This document shows, in pieces, positions 18,883-27,983 of a stretch of DNA of 64,000 nucleotides; within the stretch, counting starts at the first letter, position 1, and the number at the start of each line of letters is the position of its first letter. The stretch is from Bacillus sp. AFS037270 (GTDB lineage Bacteria; Bacillota; Bacilli; Bacillales_B; DSM-18226), in the NCBI RefSeq assembly GCF_002585305.1, contig NZ_NUNF01000002.1:73725-137724 (forward strand). Reading direction: 5' to 3'. The position numbers were made by a program, and so were the translations under genes. Below the pieces are notes generated by a model. The model was not told the origin of the DNA. It did no database searches and was given only the letters and a program-made list of their open reading frames with translations.

Positions 18883-19830
18883 TTAAAGGGCTGCTTCTAC
18901 CTCTTTTGCCATACCTTTCAGCGATTTTAAACCGCCGCCGCTTAGGTACCAAGAGTCAGCATCTAAGTAGACAATTTTGTTATTTTTATAGGCTGATGTC
19001 TTTTTGACGAGCTCATTTTCTACAATTTCTTTGGCGCCAATTTCGCCGCCTACAGCCGTTGCCCGGTCAATCACAAACAGGACATCCGGATTTTTTTCCT
19101 TAATATATTCAAACGTAATACTTTGTCCATGGGTAGAGACTTCAATTTTTTCATCGGCCGCCCCGAAGCCAAAAACATCATGGACGATACCAAAACGAGA
19201 GCTTGGGCCGTAGGCACTCACTTTTCCTTCGTTCGCTAGAACAACGAGGCCTTTTTGGTCAAGAGCAGATGCTTTTTTATTTAACGCCTGCACACTTTCT
19301 TGAACATCCTTTATTTCACCAGCTACCTGACCTTCTTTTCCAAAAATCTCACCGATTAAGTTCATATTTTTTGTAAAGGAAGCCATGTAATTTGTATAAT
19401 CAATCCCTACATAAACGGTTGGGGCAATCTCCGCAAACTGATCGTATAATTCCGCTTGACGCCCTGAGATAAATATAACGTCCGGCTCCAACGCGTGAAT
19501 CGCCTCAAAATCCGGTTCCTTCAAGCTGCCTACATTCGTATATTTCTTATCACCGTATTTTTTTAAATAAGAAGGCATCGTTGCTTGGGGAACTCCTGTT
19601 ACTTCAATACCTAACTCATCTAGGGTATCTAGGACACCAAAATCAAACACAACGACCTTCTTCGGATTTTTCTCAACTTCTGCTTCACCATATTCATGCT
19701 TAATCGTTATCTTCTCCTCTGATTGTTCACTAGAAGCTGTTTGAGATGCCTCCTCCTCTTTTGTCCCGCCGCAAGCTGCTAACACCAAAATCATCGTAAA
19801 AATAAACCCTAGTAAACTCCACTTTTTCAT
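18883..19830 (-). CDS. yclQ: Iron-siderophore ABC transporter substrate-binding lipoprotein (YclQ-like)
   Basis: 315 aa. Signal peptide with lipobox LAAC (Cys20), then a class III (vitamin B12/siderophore, PF01497) binding fold: KKVVVFDFGVLDTLDELG after the linker, and EPDVIFISGRQ mid-protein. Closest recognisable family is YclQ, the petrobactin/catecholate receptor of bacilli; the gene order here (two permeases, ATPase, binding protein) equals yclNOPQ. Last gene of the operon, 20 bp after the ATPase, ATG preceded by GGGAGAG. Regulated by iron through the Fur box at 22532. Ligand identity is inferred from synteny. Confidence 0.92.
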   Translation of the reverse strand: MKKWSLLGFIFTMILVLAACGGTKEEEASQTASSEQSEEKITIKHEYGEAEVEKNPKKVVVFDFGVLDTLDELGIEVTGVPQATMPSYLKKYGDKKYTNVGSLKEPDFEAIHALEPDVIFISGRQAELYDQFAEIAPTVYVGIDYTNYMASFTKNMNLIGEIFGKEGQVAGEIKDVQESVQALNKKASALDQKGLVVLANEGKVSAYGPSSRFGIVHDVFGFGAADEKIEVSTHGQSITFEYIKEKNPDVLFVIDRATAVGGEIGAKEIVENELVKKTSAYKNNKIVYLDADSWYLSGGGLKSLKGMAKEVEAAL

Positions 19831-19850
19831 CTAGTCCACTCTCCCTTTTT

Positions 19851-20612
19851 TTATGAATTAAAATAAACGCAAATTCGGCAATTGTTCATTTCTTGAATCG
19901 GAATATCCATATCATAAATCTCACTCAAAGCCTCCGATTGGATAATTTCCTCTGTCGGGCCATTTTTGACCACTTTTCCATCTTTCATGGCGACAATCCA
20001 ATCAGAATAGACTGAGGCAAAATTAATATCATGGAGAACAATAACAACCGTTTTACCCAGCTCATCTACTAAGCGGCGCAAGATTTTCATAATCTGAACA
20101 GAATGCTTCATATCCAAATTGTTAAGAGGCTCATCGAGCAGGATGTACTGCGTATCTTGAGCAATCACCATCGCAATAAACGCACGCTGCCGCTGTCCCC
20201 CTGATAGTTCATCCAAAAAGCAATCCTGCATTTCCGTAAGATGCATGTATTCTAACGATTGATCCACCATCCGCTCATCCTCCTCCGTGAGCCGCCCCTT
20301 AGAGTAGGGAAATCGGCCAAACGAAACCAGTTCGCGGATCGTGAGCCGGACATTCATGTAATTCGATTGTTTTAAAATCGAAACGGATTTGGCAAAATCA
20401 TTCGACTTCATCTTGCGGACATTGGACTGATTGACAAGCACTTCACCCGTATCTGCATCGAGGAGCCGGCTGACCATTGACAAAAGCGTTGACTTCCCGG
20501 CACCGTTCGGCCCAATAAAGGAGGTTATTTTTCCAGGCTGGATATCAACGGTCACATCTTCGACAACCGCCTTCTTACCGTAAAACTTCGATAATGACTT
20601 CACTTGGATCAT
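19851..20612 (-). CDS. yclP: Iron-siderophore ABC transporter ATP-binding protein (YclP-like)
   Basis: 253 aa, a FecE-type ATPase: Walker A GPNGAGKS (34-41), signature LSGGQ (136-140) and Walker B YILLDE (156-161), followed by LNNLDMKH and an H-loop VVIVLHDINFA. It energises uptake by the two permeases upstream. Start overlaps the yclO-like stop by 4 nt (ATGA), with AGGAGAGG before it. Confidence 0.94.
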   Translation of the reverse strand: MIQVKSLSKFYGKKAVVEDVTVDIQPGKITSFIGPNGAGKSTLLSMVSRLLDADTGEVLVNQSNVRKMKSNDFAKSVSILKQSNYMNVRLTIRELVSFGRFPYSKGRLTEEDERMVDQSLEYMHLTEMQDCFLDELSGGQRQRAFIAMVIAQDTQYILLDEPLNNLDMKHSVQIMKILRRLVDELGKTVVIVLHDINFASVYSDWIVAMKDGKVVKNGPTEEIIQSEALSEIYDMDIPIQEMNNCRICVYFNS

Positions 20613-21562
20613 GCTGCTTTCCTCTCCTTTAGTAGTAGATAGATAAAGTAAATCCCGCCGAAAAAGTTAATAATCACGCTGAGCGTGGTCGAAAAAGTAA
20701 AGATTCGCTCAACCACCCATTGCCCGCCGACAAGGGCGATAACACTCATTACAATCGCCCCGGTAATGAGTACCTTATGTTTATAGGTTTTAAAAAACTG
20801 ATAAGAAAGGTTCGCAACAATTAAGCCCAAAAAAGTAATCGGCCCTACAAGTGCGGTTGAAATGGAAATAAAGATGGCCACGATTATCAGCATTTTTTTC
20901 ACAATCGAATCATAGGGGACACCAAGATTAATGGCCCACTCCCTGCCCAGCGATAATACATCGAGGTATTTCATATAGCGCCAGGCATAAATAATGACGA
21001 CCGCAACCAGCAATAGTGCCAGCCAAACCAAGTCTGAATTAATATTGTTAAAACTAGCAAACATTCGGTCTTGGACAATCTGAAATTCATTTGGATCGAT
21101 CAGCACTTGAAAGAACGTAGATATACTCGAGAAAAAGGTGCCGACAATAATTCCAATGAGTAGTAAAAAGTAAATGGACTGACCGCCCTTTTTAAAAAGA
21201 AACTGATAAAGTCCGAGAGCAAAGACAATCATTATGACTATAGAGATTAAGAAATTAACCTGTTTATTGACCACTACTAAATGATCGGAACCCAGAAAGA
21301 AAATGATTACGGTTTGCAACAGTAAATAGAGGGCATCAAGCCCCATAATGCTCGGTGTTAAAATACGATTATGGGTAATCGTTTGAAAAACAACCGTCGC
21401 ATAGGCGATCGTAAATCCTGTAATGATCATAGCGATGACCTTCACTGCCCTTTTGGGGAGTGCATAATCAAAGCTGCCATTAAGATCGTGAAATAAGTAA
21501 ATCCCGCAGCACAGCAGTGCGCCTAAGACTAAGCTCCCTATTTTTATCCACTGGTTACGCAT
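20609..21562 (-). CDS. yclO: Iron-siderophore ABC transporter permease (YclO-like)
   Basis: 317 aa, FecCD-family permease with about nine membrane helices. The conserved coupling region STALVGPITFLGLIVANLSYQF is near residues 235-255. Overlaps the upstream permease by 8 nt and the ATPase by 4 nt; its ATG follows AGGAGGAGAG. It forms the heterodimeric membrane channel with the yclN-like protein. Confidence 0.93.
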   Translation of the reverse strand: MRNQWIKIGSLVLGALLCCGIYLFHDLNGSFDYALPKRAVKVIAMIITGFTIAYATVVFQTITHNRILTPSIMGLDALYLLLQTVIIFFLGSDHLVVVNKQVNFLISIVIMIVFALGLYQFLFKKGGQSIYFLLLIGIIVGTFFSSISTFFQVLIDPNEFQIVQDRMFASFNNINSDLVWLALLLVAVVIIYAWRYMKYLDVLSLGREWAINLGVPYDSIVKKMLIIVAIFISISTALVGPITFLGLIVANLSYQFFKTYKHKVLITGAIVMSVIALVGGQWVVERIFTFSTTLSVIINFFGGIYFIYLLLKERKAA

Positions 21563-22505
21563 AAGCTCTCCTCCTAAACAAAAGATAGAGGAAGATTCCG
21601 CTGCCTATGCCCCCAACCATCAGGCTAATTGAAATCTCGTACGGGTAAATAATGATTCTCCCCAGAATATCGCAAACTAGCAAAAAGCTTGCTCCTAGTA
21701 AGGCCGAATGCGGCAGCGTTTTTTGCAGGTGGTCGCCTCTAAAAATAGAGATGATATTCGGAATAATTAGACCGAGAAACGGAATCATTCCGACTGTCAG
21801 CACAACAGTGACCGTTATTAGCGCAACGAGCACCAATCCAATGTTGACGATTCTCCGATAGGCAAGACCTAAATTTTTTGAAAAATCTTCCCCCATTCCA
21901 GCCACAGTAAAACGGTTGGCATAAAAATAGGCGATAATTAAAATCGGAATACTTATGTATAGGAGCTCATAACGCCCTTTCATAATCATGGAAAAATCCC
22001 CTTGCAGCCAGGCGGACATATTTTGTATCACATCTGCCCTGTAGGCAAAGAACGTCGTGACGGAAGATAAAATATTGCCGAACATTAAGCCTACTAGTGG
22101 AATGAAAATTGCATCCTTCAACTTAATTCGGTCAAGAATTTGCATGAATAAAAATGTTCCCGCAAGCGCAAATGCAAAGGCAACCAGCATTTTTTGCATC
22201 ATCGAGGCATTTGCAAACAGCAGCATCGAAACCAATATTCCTAAACGGGTTGCATCCAGTGTTCCTGCAGTTGTCGGTGAAACAAATTTGTTACAGCTGA
22301 GCTGCTGCATGATGAGTCCGGCAATGCTCATTCCTGCACCCGCAAGGATGATGGCCACTAGCCTCGGTACCCTGCTGATCAGAAATATTTGAGTTTCTTC
22401 AGATTGGAAGTTTATGAGATCGATAGGCGAAATGCTGCTAACCCCTACAAACAATGAGATCCCTGACAATATAGCTAACACTAACAATAAATATCGTTTC
22501 TTCAT
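21555..22505 (-). CDS. yclN: Iron-siderophore ABC transporter permease (YclN-like)
   Basis: About 316 aa, FecCD family, nine or so membrane helices; GAGMSIAGLIMQQL near residue 60 and GMIPFLGLIIPNI near residue 235 are the family marks. The frame can open at ATG 22517 but nothing precedes that codon. ATG 22505 has GGAG at 6 nt and is the better start. First gene of the four-gene importer operon, directly below a Fur box. Confidence 0.92.
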   Translation of the reverse strand: MKKRYLLLVLAILSGISLFVGVSSISPIDLINFQSEETQIFLISRVPRLVAIILAGAGMSIAGLIMQQLSCNKFVSPTTAGTLDATRLGILVSMLLFANASMMQKMLVAFAFALAGTFLFMQILDRIKLKDAIFIPLVGLMFGNILSSVTTFFAYRADVIQNMSAWLQGDFSMIMKGRYELLYISIPILIIAYFYANRFTVAGMGEDFSKNLGLAYRRIVNIGLVLVALITVTVVLTVGMIPFLGLIIPNIISIFRGDHLQKTLPHSALLGASFLLVCDILGRIIIYPYEISISLMVGGIGSGIFLYLLFRRRAYA

Positions 22506-22531
22506 CGCTGTCTCCATAGATTATTTTTAAT

Positions 22532-22550
22532 GATATTGAAAATCATTATC
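22532..22550 (-). promoter_or_regulatory. Fur box
   Basis: GATATTGAAAATCATTATC matches 17 of 19 positions of the classic Fur box GATAATGATAATCATTATC, 26 bp above the yclN-like start. Iron-dependent repression of the siderophore importer is expected. Confidence 0.8.
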
Positions 22551-22739
22551 ATTTAAATTAAGTATAAACAATTGAGGAAAATAGTGTCAATAGCTAATTG
22601 AGAATATTTATCAATCTTTTAATAACCTGTTGGGAAAAAATCCACCCTTTATTTGTGACTGAGAGTACTGTCCTTTTTTTTACTCCCTAACATATTGGAC
22701 TTCCAGCGCCTCATAAATTGAGGATTAGGGGGGGATCGA

Positions 22740-23222
22740 GTGAAAAAGGGACTATTAGCCATTGTTTTACCGTTCATTTTGTTAGTGTCAGGATGCTTTA
22801 GTGACCCAGTACAAGATGATTTGTTAAATTATGTGAATAAAGAAATGAAACAAGCAGGGAAGTTAGAAGCGGCAGCGGTTTCTTCCTACGAAGGTGTGTC
22901 CGGAGCGAATTATAAGGATGACCAAACGATGTACGATGCGTTAACCAAAGAAGTCATTCCAAACTATAATGAATTTATTAAAGAATTGGATTCAGTCAAG
23001 ATAGAAACCGATGAGTTACAGGGGATACATGAGATTTATATTGAGGGGGCTGACATTCAATATAAAGCATTTGTTACCATAAAACAGGCCCTCGAGGAGC
23101 AGGATCCTGCGCTAGTTCAGGAGGCAAATGATATGCTGGCCGATGCAAGAGAGCATATCCGGGATTATAAGAGTAAGTTGAATAAACTGGCAAAAGATCA
23201 TGATGTTAAAATTAATCAATAA
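22740..23222 (+). CDS. Putative lipoprotein, helical, unknown function
   Basis: 160 aa starting at GTG after TTAGGGGGGG. Type II signal with lipobox LVSGC (Cys19), so a membrane-anchored extracytoplasmic protein. The mature part is acidic and predicted all-helical, with heptad-like stretches (e.g. IYIEGADIQYKAFVTIKQALEEQDP), suggesting a small helical bundle. I do not recognise a named domain. Monocistronic, between the Fur-controlled operon and DUF418, ending at a hairpin. Confidence 0.75.
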   Translation: MKKGLLAIVLPFILLVSGCFSDPVQDDLLNYVNKEMKQAGKLEAAAVSSYEGVSGANYKDDQTMYDALTKEVIPNYNEFIKELDSVKIETDELQGIHEIYIEGADIQYKAFVTIKQALEEQDPALVQEANDMLADAREHIRDYKSKLNKLAKDHDVKINQ

Positions 23223-23253
23223 CTAATACTTAAATGTTTACAAAACTAACAAA

Positions 23254-23289
23254 GTGCCCGCCCAGTATTCTAAGAGATGGAGCGGGCAC
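23254..23289. terminator. Hairpin between lipoprotein and DUF418 genes
   Basis: GTGCCCGC (23254-23261) pairs with GCGGGCAC (23282-23289) around a 20-nt loop; modest T-runs follow on both strands, so a bidirectional terminator for two convergent genes. Confidence 0.55.
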
Positions 23290-23338
23290 TGAGCATTTTT
23301 AGTATAACTGCCTCCAGGGCGGAAAGGCTGAGGCTCGG

Positions 23339-24343
23339 CTAGGATCTTTTTCGCATTGGGGGTAACTCCTGATAGGTCAAGGCTCTCCATACCCATTCCA
23401 TTGGACCGAACTTGAAATAACGAAGCCATAGCGTACTATAGATTAATTGGATGACATAAATAGTCAAGCATATATAGAGTGTTTGAAGATAGTTAATATG
23501 ATTTTGCAGCTGCAGGATTTTTCCAGCCAGTAAAATTAAGGTTGTTTGCATTAAATAATTAGTAAACGCCATTCGGCCATAGCTTTTTAAAGGAGCTAAT
23601 AGTTGACGGAAAAAAGGTAATTGTATCAGCAGCACGATACATCCCGCATAAAAGGCTGAAATCACAGGGCCAATCGTAATACCAATGCTCATAAACTGCT
23701 GTGTTTGGATGGAATTAGCGACATCCACAGGACTCGGTGCGGATTGATATTGAAAGATCAGCCCCGCTAGACTTAGGACTAACGTTATTACCGTAAAAAC
23801 AGTTGTTGCCTTTATGTGATGCCGAATTCTCTGAAACAGATGATATTGGCCCGCGGCAATCCCCAACAACATCAACGGAATAACCATAAAGATTTTTGCA
23901 GCAAAAAGTCCTAATACTACTAGCATGATGACACCGAAGATAAAATTGACGTTTTTGTTCACTTTGTAAAATGGCAGGAGGATCAGACCTGAGACGGCAT
24001 AGATTGTTAATGCTTCTCCCGGATGAAACTGCACATGTCCCCATCCAAATATGAATAACACGATTAGTCTCCGTACAAACAACACTTGTCCTTTCTTCCC
24101 TTTTGTATTGGCACGGTCGATGAAAAGAAATAGGCCGACACCAAACAGGAAGGTGAAAATCGTATAAAAACGGCCTTCAATAAATAAATACAAAAACCGC
24201 CAATAAGCTGCATCCGCAGAATTTGCTGCCGGGGGATTGACGGCCAATAATGGCCCAATATTAACCAAAATAATTCCCAGCAAGGCAACCCCCCGCAGAT
24301 AATCCAACACATCGATCCGCTCATTGTCCCCTATTGCACTCAT
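23339..24343 (-). CDS. DUF418 domain-containing membrane protein (YeiB-like)
   Basis: 334 aa with about nine helices. Opens RIDVLDYLRGVALLGIILVN, the N-terminal mark of DUF418/heparan-alpha-glucosaminide acetyltransferase-like proteins. The C-terminal part (YGRMAFTNYLMQT, then FKFGPMEWVWRALTY) is the DUF418 domain proper. Somewhat shorter than many members (about 380). An acyl transfer role is often suggested for the family but is not established. ATG follows TTAGGAG. Stands alone. Confidence 0.88.
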   Translation of the reverse strand: MSAIGDNERIDVLDYLRGVALLGIILVNIGPLLAVNPPAANSADAAYWRFLYLFIEGRFYTIFTFLFGVGLFLFIDRANTKGKKGQVLFVRRLIVLFIFGWGHVQFHPGEALTIYAVSGLILLPFYKVNKNVNFIFGVIMLVVLGLFAAKIFMVIPLMLLGIAAGQYHLFQRIRHHIKATTVFTVITLVLSLAGLIFQYQSAPSPVDVANSIQTQQFMSIGITIGPVISAFYAGCIVLLIQLPFFRQLLAPLKSYGRMAFTNYLMQTTLILLAGKILQLQNHINYLQTLYICLTIYVIQLIYSTLWLRYFKFGPMEWVWRALTYQELPPMRKRS

Positions 24344-24407
24344 AGTAATCTCCTAATCAGTTTCGTTTTACCATGTCACTAGTTTACCATGTTTTCTTAA
24401 TGTTAAT

Positions 24408-24420
24408 GGTGCCTGTCACC
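24408..24420 (+). repeat. Dispersed GGTGCCTGTCACC repeat
   Basis: GGTGCCTGTCACC, one copy of the short palindromic repeat family, in the gap before DUF418. Confidence 0.7.
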
Positions 24421-24509
24421 AATAGTGGGCTTTATATTTTTTTTATGGTGATGAACATAGTTATACTCAGATTCATATTTTATTTATATACCGATCTTTT
24501 TCCGAAATG

Positions 24510-24538
24510 AAAAAAACCGTGGTCACTTACTACCACGG
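24510..24538 (-). terminator. Terminator after ArsB-like gene / small ORF
   Basis: On the minus strand, CCGTGGT pairs with ACCACGG (24517-24523 with 24532-24538), followed by TTTTTTT. The stop codon of the 37-aa ORF at 24523 falls in this stem, a usual position for a dedicated terminator. Confidence 0.75.
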
Positions 24539-24636
24539 CTTAATAAGTGTGCAAATACGAGCGTGTTAATCCATCCTTTGTCGGCCAAACAAGTTTGGAT
24601 TATTTTTTTGGCTTTTTTTTCTAACCAAGTGGTCAC
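24523..24636 (-). CDS. Candidate 37-aa cationic peptide
   Basis: GTG at 24636 is preceded by AAGGAAAAGGAAAG, a plausible ribosome site; the frame runs 37 codons to TGA at 24523 and stops inside a terminator stem. The product (begins VTTWLEKKAKKIIQTCLADK, ends LLSRGSK) has about eight basic residues and two hydrophobic stretches and could form an amphipathic helix. It follows the ArsB-like gene by 57 bp. No homologue is recognised; it could be chance. Confidence 0.35.
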   Translation of the reverse strand: MTTWLEKKAKKIIQTCLADKGWINTLVFAHLLSRGSK

Positions 24637-24692
24637 CTTTCCTTTTCCTTTCTTATAGACTGATAACCTCTTCGAGCTACTCCATCTCTAAC

Positions 24693-26054
24693 TCACTGAA
24701 GTGCTCCCCCGAACAAACTGGAGACCCAGTAATACAAGACGACTAACGTAAACAAGGTTGCAGGTGGTATTACAACTATTGTAATCTTTACGTATTCCCA
24801 CCAAGAAAACTTGACCTTTCCCTTCCGAATAATATGCATCCACATTAGTGTAGCAAGGGTTCCCATTGGCAGAAGCAGTGACCCCATATCACTTCCAATA
24901 ACGTTAGCCAAATAAGCGACTTTCAAAGTAAGCATGTCTAGCCCCATATGTGTTAACGTTAGCGTTCCAACCATCAGGGCCGGATGATTGTTAAAGATAT
25001 TAGATAGAACGGATAGCAGTGTCCCCATCATCACACTAGCATGCAGTAAACTTCCGGAAACCATCGGGCGCATGAATCCGATTAACCAGTCCGTTAGACC
25101 AATATTGTTGAGGCCATATATGATGACGTACATACTAAACGCGAAAACGAGAATATACCAAGGCGTTTTTTTAATCATATCCACCGGTGGTATTTTTAGG
25201 TAGACCCATCTCCAGCCCAGCAGGACAAGCGAACCAATCACAGCCATGACGGAAACAGGAATTCCAATGTAAGAGGCGACAAACAGGCTTATCCTCACAG
25301 CAAATACAAATAGGAGCACATTCCGCATAAACTTGGACCGCTCTTTTCCGGAAGAATGTTTTGGTTCCGGCATAAGTGGATGGTAAGATGTGAGTGTTAA
25401 TCCGCTTACCTTAGTAGGAACTGTTTTCGGTAAGACTTTTTTAAATCGAAGGTACAGCAGAAAAACTAAGAACAGAAGCCCGAGTGTTGCTGGTACAAAC
25501 ATCATCGCTGTGTGCAAATACAAACTCATATGCACGATTTTAAGTGCGATCAGGTTCACAATATTACTTACACCAATTGGAGCACTCGATGCTGTCGCGA
25601 CCAGCCCGCCTGATAATAAATACGGAATCTTTTGATGGTTCTTTAACCCCATATTATTTAGCAGCATTACCAAAATTGGCGTAGTGATTAAGATACTTCC
25701 ATCATTATTAAAAAACAGTGTCATTAGGAAGCACAAGAGATTCACATACCAAAATAACCGAATCCCGGACCCACGAGCCTTTTCAGCCAGCTTCTCGGCA
25801 ACCCAGTTAAAGAATCCAAAGCTTTCTAACACGATCGCCATGACAATTGTCGCAATAATCGTTATGGCAGCACCGCTTATAGTCTCAGTAATCAATCCAA
25901 GGTCAGACAGCGACACACTGCCGCTTAATAATACAAATATCGCCCCAATTGTTGCTGGAATTGCTTCATTAACCCCTTTTGGCCTCCAAAGAATAAATAT
26001 TAACGTAACCACAAAAGATAGGATCGTCATCCATACCATTGGTTGAAATAACAT
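24693..26054 (-). CDS. ArsB/NhaD-type ion permease (YdfA-like)
   Basis: 453 aa, 10-12 membrane helices, of the ion transporter superfamily with ArsB/SLC13-like repeats. NNDGSILITTPI (~115-126) and ILSNIFNNHPALMVG in the second half (read here LLSVLSNIFNNHPALM) are the paired hairpin motifs of the two halves. No arsR or arsC is adjacent, so arsenite export is not supported by context; sodium/proton or carboxylate transport is equally open. ATG follows AAAGGGGAAAG. Confidence 0.82.
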   Translation of the reverse strand: MLFQPMVWMTILSFVVTLIFILWRPKGVNEAIPATIGAIFVLLSGSVSLSDLGLITETISGAAITIIATIVMAIVLESFGFFNWVAEKLAEKARGSGIRLFWYVNLLCFLMTLFFNNDGSILITTPILVMLLNNMGLKNHQKIPYLLSGGLVATASSAPIGVSNIVNLIALKIVHMSLYLHTAMMFVPATLGLLFLVFLLYLRFKKVLPKTVPTKVSGLTLTSYHPLMPEPKHSSGKERSKFMRNVLLFVFAVRISLFVASYIGIPVSVMAVIGSLVLLGWRWVYLKIPPVDMIKKTPWYILVFAFSMYVIIYGLNNIGLTDWLIGFMRPMVSGSLLHASVMMGTLLSVLSNIFNNHPALMVGTLTLTHMGLDMLTLKVAYLANVIGSDMGSLLLPMGTLATLMWMHIIRKGKVKFSWWEYVKITIVVIPPATLFTLVVLYYWVSSLFGGALQ

Positions 26055-26252
26055 GTCTTTCCCCTTTCATTCTAGTTAGTAATTCATGATGTTTCATAAG
26101 ACGGACCTGCCTCCTCCCTCAGGTTTGTCCGCACTTGTCCCTCCCTTCCATTTATCTCTCTGTATGACTGTACTTCATGATATGTAACCCAAATTAGACA
26201 GGCTCTAGGTTTGTACCCTTTTCTAGGATAAATCCACGGGAATCTAGATATT

Positions 26253-26307
26253 AAAAAGGTGACAGGCACCACGGATGGACATTTGTCCATCTGTGGTGCC
26301 TGTCACC
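26253..26307 (-). terminator. Long-stem terminator made of two inverted GGTGCCTGTCACC repeats
   Basis: A 23-bp stem (26258-26280 with 26285-26307; one G-T pair) around a 4-nt ATTT loop, followed on the minus strand by TTTTTAAT. Both arms end in the dispersed 13-bp repeat. It ends the CoA-transferase transcript. Confidence 0.85.
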
Positions 26308-26338
26308 CTTCCTACTCTTAGCACTGTTTGTACTTATA

Positions 26339-27853
26339 TTATACGGTTTGGCCAATCGGTAATTTCATTGTTCCATTTGCGGCAAAGTTTGTGTGCCAGG
26401 ATAACGCTTTTTCTAATACATGAGGAGTTTGTCCGCCTCTCATTCGTGCTTCTTGATAATATTCACGCAGCTGCTCGCGATACAACGGATGAGCACACCG
26501 CTCAATAATTAACTCCGCGCGCTCCCTTGGTGCCAATCCGCGTAAATCTGCAAATCCCTGCTCTGTCACAATAATGTCCACATCATGCTCGGTATGGTCG
26601 ACATGGGACACAAACGGTACAATACTTGAAATCTTTCCACCCTTTGCTATAGACTTTGTTACAAAAATAGCTAAGCGGGCATTACGTGCGAAATCCCCTG
26701 AGCCGCCAATCCCATTCATCATCTTAGTGCCTAGTACATGGGTAGAGTTCACGTTCCCATACATGTCCAATTCTAAAGCTGTGTTAATCGAAATTAACCC
26801 CAGACGGCGAATGATTTCTGGATGATTTGATATCTCCTGCGGCCTCATGATTAACCGGTCACGATACTTTTCAAAGTTCCCGTAAACCTCCTTCATTTTT
26901 CCGTCAGAAAGGGTAATGGAACAGCATGAAGCAAATTTCACCTTACCGGCATCAAGTAAGTCAAATACAGCATCCTGCAATACCTCTGAATAGACTTCTA
27001 AGTCAGTAAACTCCGAATCTAGCATGCCGTGCAGGACAGCATTAGCCACCGAACCAATCCCGGATTGCAATGGAGCAAGCCGTTTCGTCAATCTTCCTGT
27101 CCTCACTTCCGTCCGCAAAAACTCAATCAAATGGTTCGCCATAACGACAGTCTCATCATCAGGCGGAACAATCGTCGATGGAGAATCTAGCTGATTTGTA
27201 AAAACAATCCCTTTCACCTTTTCCATATCCACCGGGATGCCGATGGTTCCGATTCGATCGTCGACCTTTGTTAAAGGGATCGGACCGCGCTCCCCCTGCT
27301 TTCCGGGATCATATAAGTCATGGAGACCTTCAAGATTGACTTGATGGGCCAAATTGATTTCTATAATGATAGATTTAGCATTTAATGCAAATGAGAGGGA
27401 GTTCCCTACTGAAGTGGTTGGTATCACCATTCCCTCCTCCGTCACAGAGAACGCTTCCAAAATAGCAAAATCGACAAGCTCCATTACACCTGCTCTTACT
27501 AATTCCGCCGTATGTGATAGGTGCTGGTCTACAAACATCATTTCCCCATTATTAATTTTATTCCGCATGGTCGGATCAGCCTGAAAGGGAAGTCTTTTTC
27601 CAAGAATCCCGGCCTCTGCAAACAACTTATCAACATCAGAACCCAAGGACGCACCCGTATACACATTTACCTTAAATGTCTCCTTTTCAGCACGTTTGAC
27701 CAGAGCGAATGGCACCGCTTTCACATCTCCGGCACGTGTAAACCCGCTTAACCCCAAAGTCATCCCGTCTTGTATCCATGAAGCCGCCTCTTCTGGTGTT
27801 ACGATACGATTTAACAAACGCTGATCACGAATCCGCTCTACATAATTTTCCAT
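26339..27853 (-). CDS. Acetyl-CoA hydrolase/transferase family (succinate:acetate CoA-transferase-like)
   Basis: 504 aa, usual length for class I Cat1/AarC/Ach1-type CoA-transferases. Matches include LGLSGFTRAGDVKAVP at residues 33-48, QSGIGSVANAVLHGM (263-277), EVYSEVLQD with probable catalytic E290, and MMNGIGGSGDFARNA in the C-terminal half. These enzymes move CoA between acetate and succinate (or propionate/butyrate). ATG follows GGGGAGTGGAG. It sits 130 bp downstream of a LytTR regulator on the same strand, so direct control by it is plausible. Exact acyl specificity unknown. Confidence 0.9.
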   Translation of the reverse strand: MENYVERIRDQRLLNRIVTPEEAASWIQDGMTLGLSGFTRAGDVKAVPFALVKRAEKETFKVNVYTGASLGSDVDKLFAEAGILGKRLPFQADPTMRNKINNGEMMFVDQHLSHTAELVRAGVMELVDFAILEAFSVTEEGMVIPTTSVGNSLSFALNAKSIIIEINLAHQVNLEGLHDLYDPGKQGERGPIPLTKVDDRIGTIGIPVDMEKVKGIVFTNQLDSPSTIVPPDDETVVMANHLIEFLRTEVRTGRLTKRLAPLQSGIGSVANAVLHGMLDSEFTDLEVYSEVLQDAVFDLLDAGKVKFASCCSITLSDGKMKEVYGNFEKYRDRLIMRPQEISNHPEIIRRLGLISINTALELDMYGNVNSTHVLGTKMMNGIGGSGDFARNARLAIFVTKSIAKGGKISSIVPFVSHVDHTEHDVDIIVTEQGFADLRGLAPRERAELIIERCAHPLYREQLREYYQEARMRGGQTPHVLEKALSWHTNFAANGTMKLPIGQTV

Positions 27854-27983
27854 GCTATCTCCACTCCCCTAAGTGAATTTTGAGATAATTGTAACCGATA
27901 AAGGTTATCAAATAGAGATTTCCAGGATAAATTACGGAAAATTCAGATAAACCAGCATTATTACATTCTCAAACAGTATTTAC

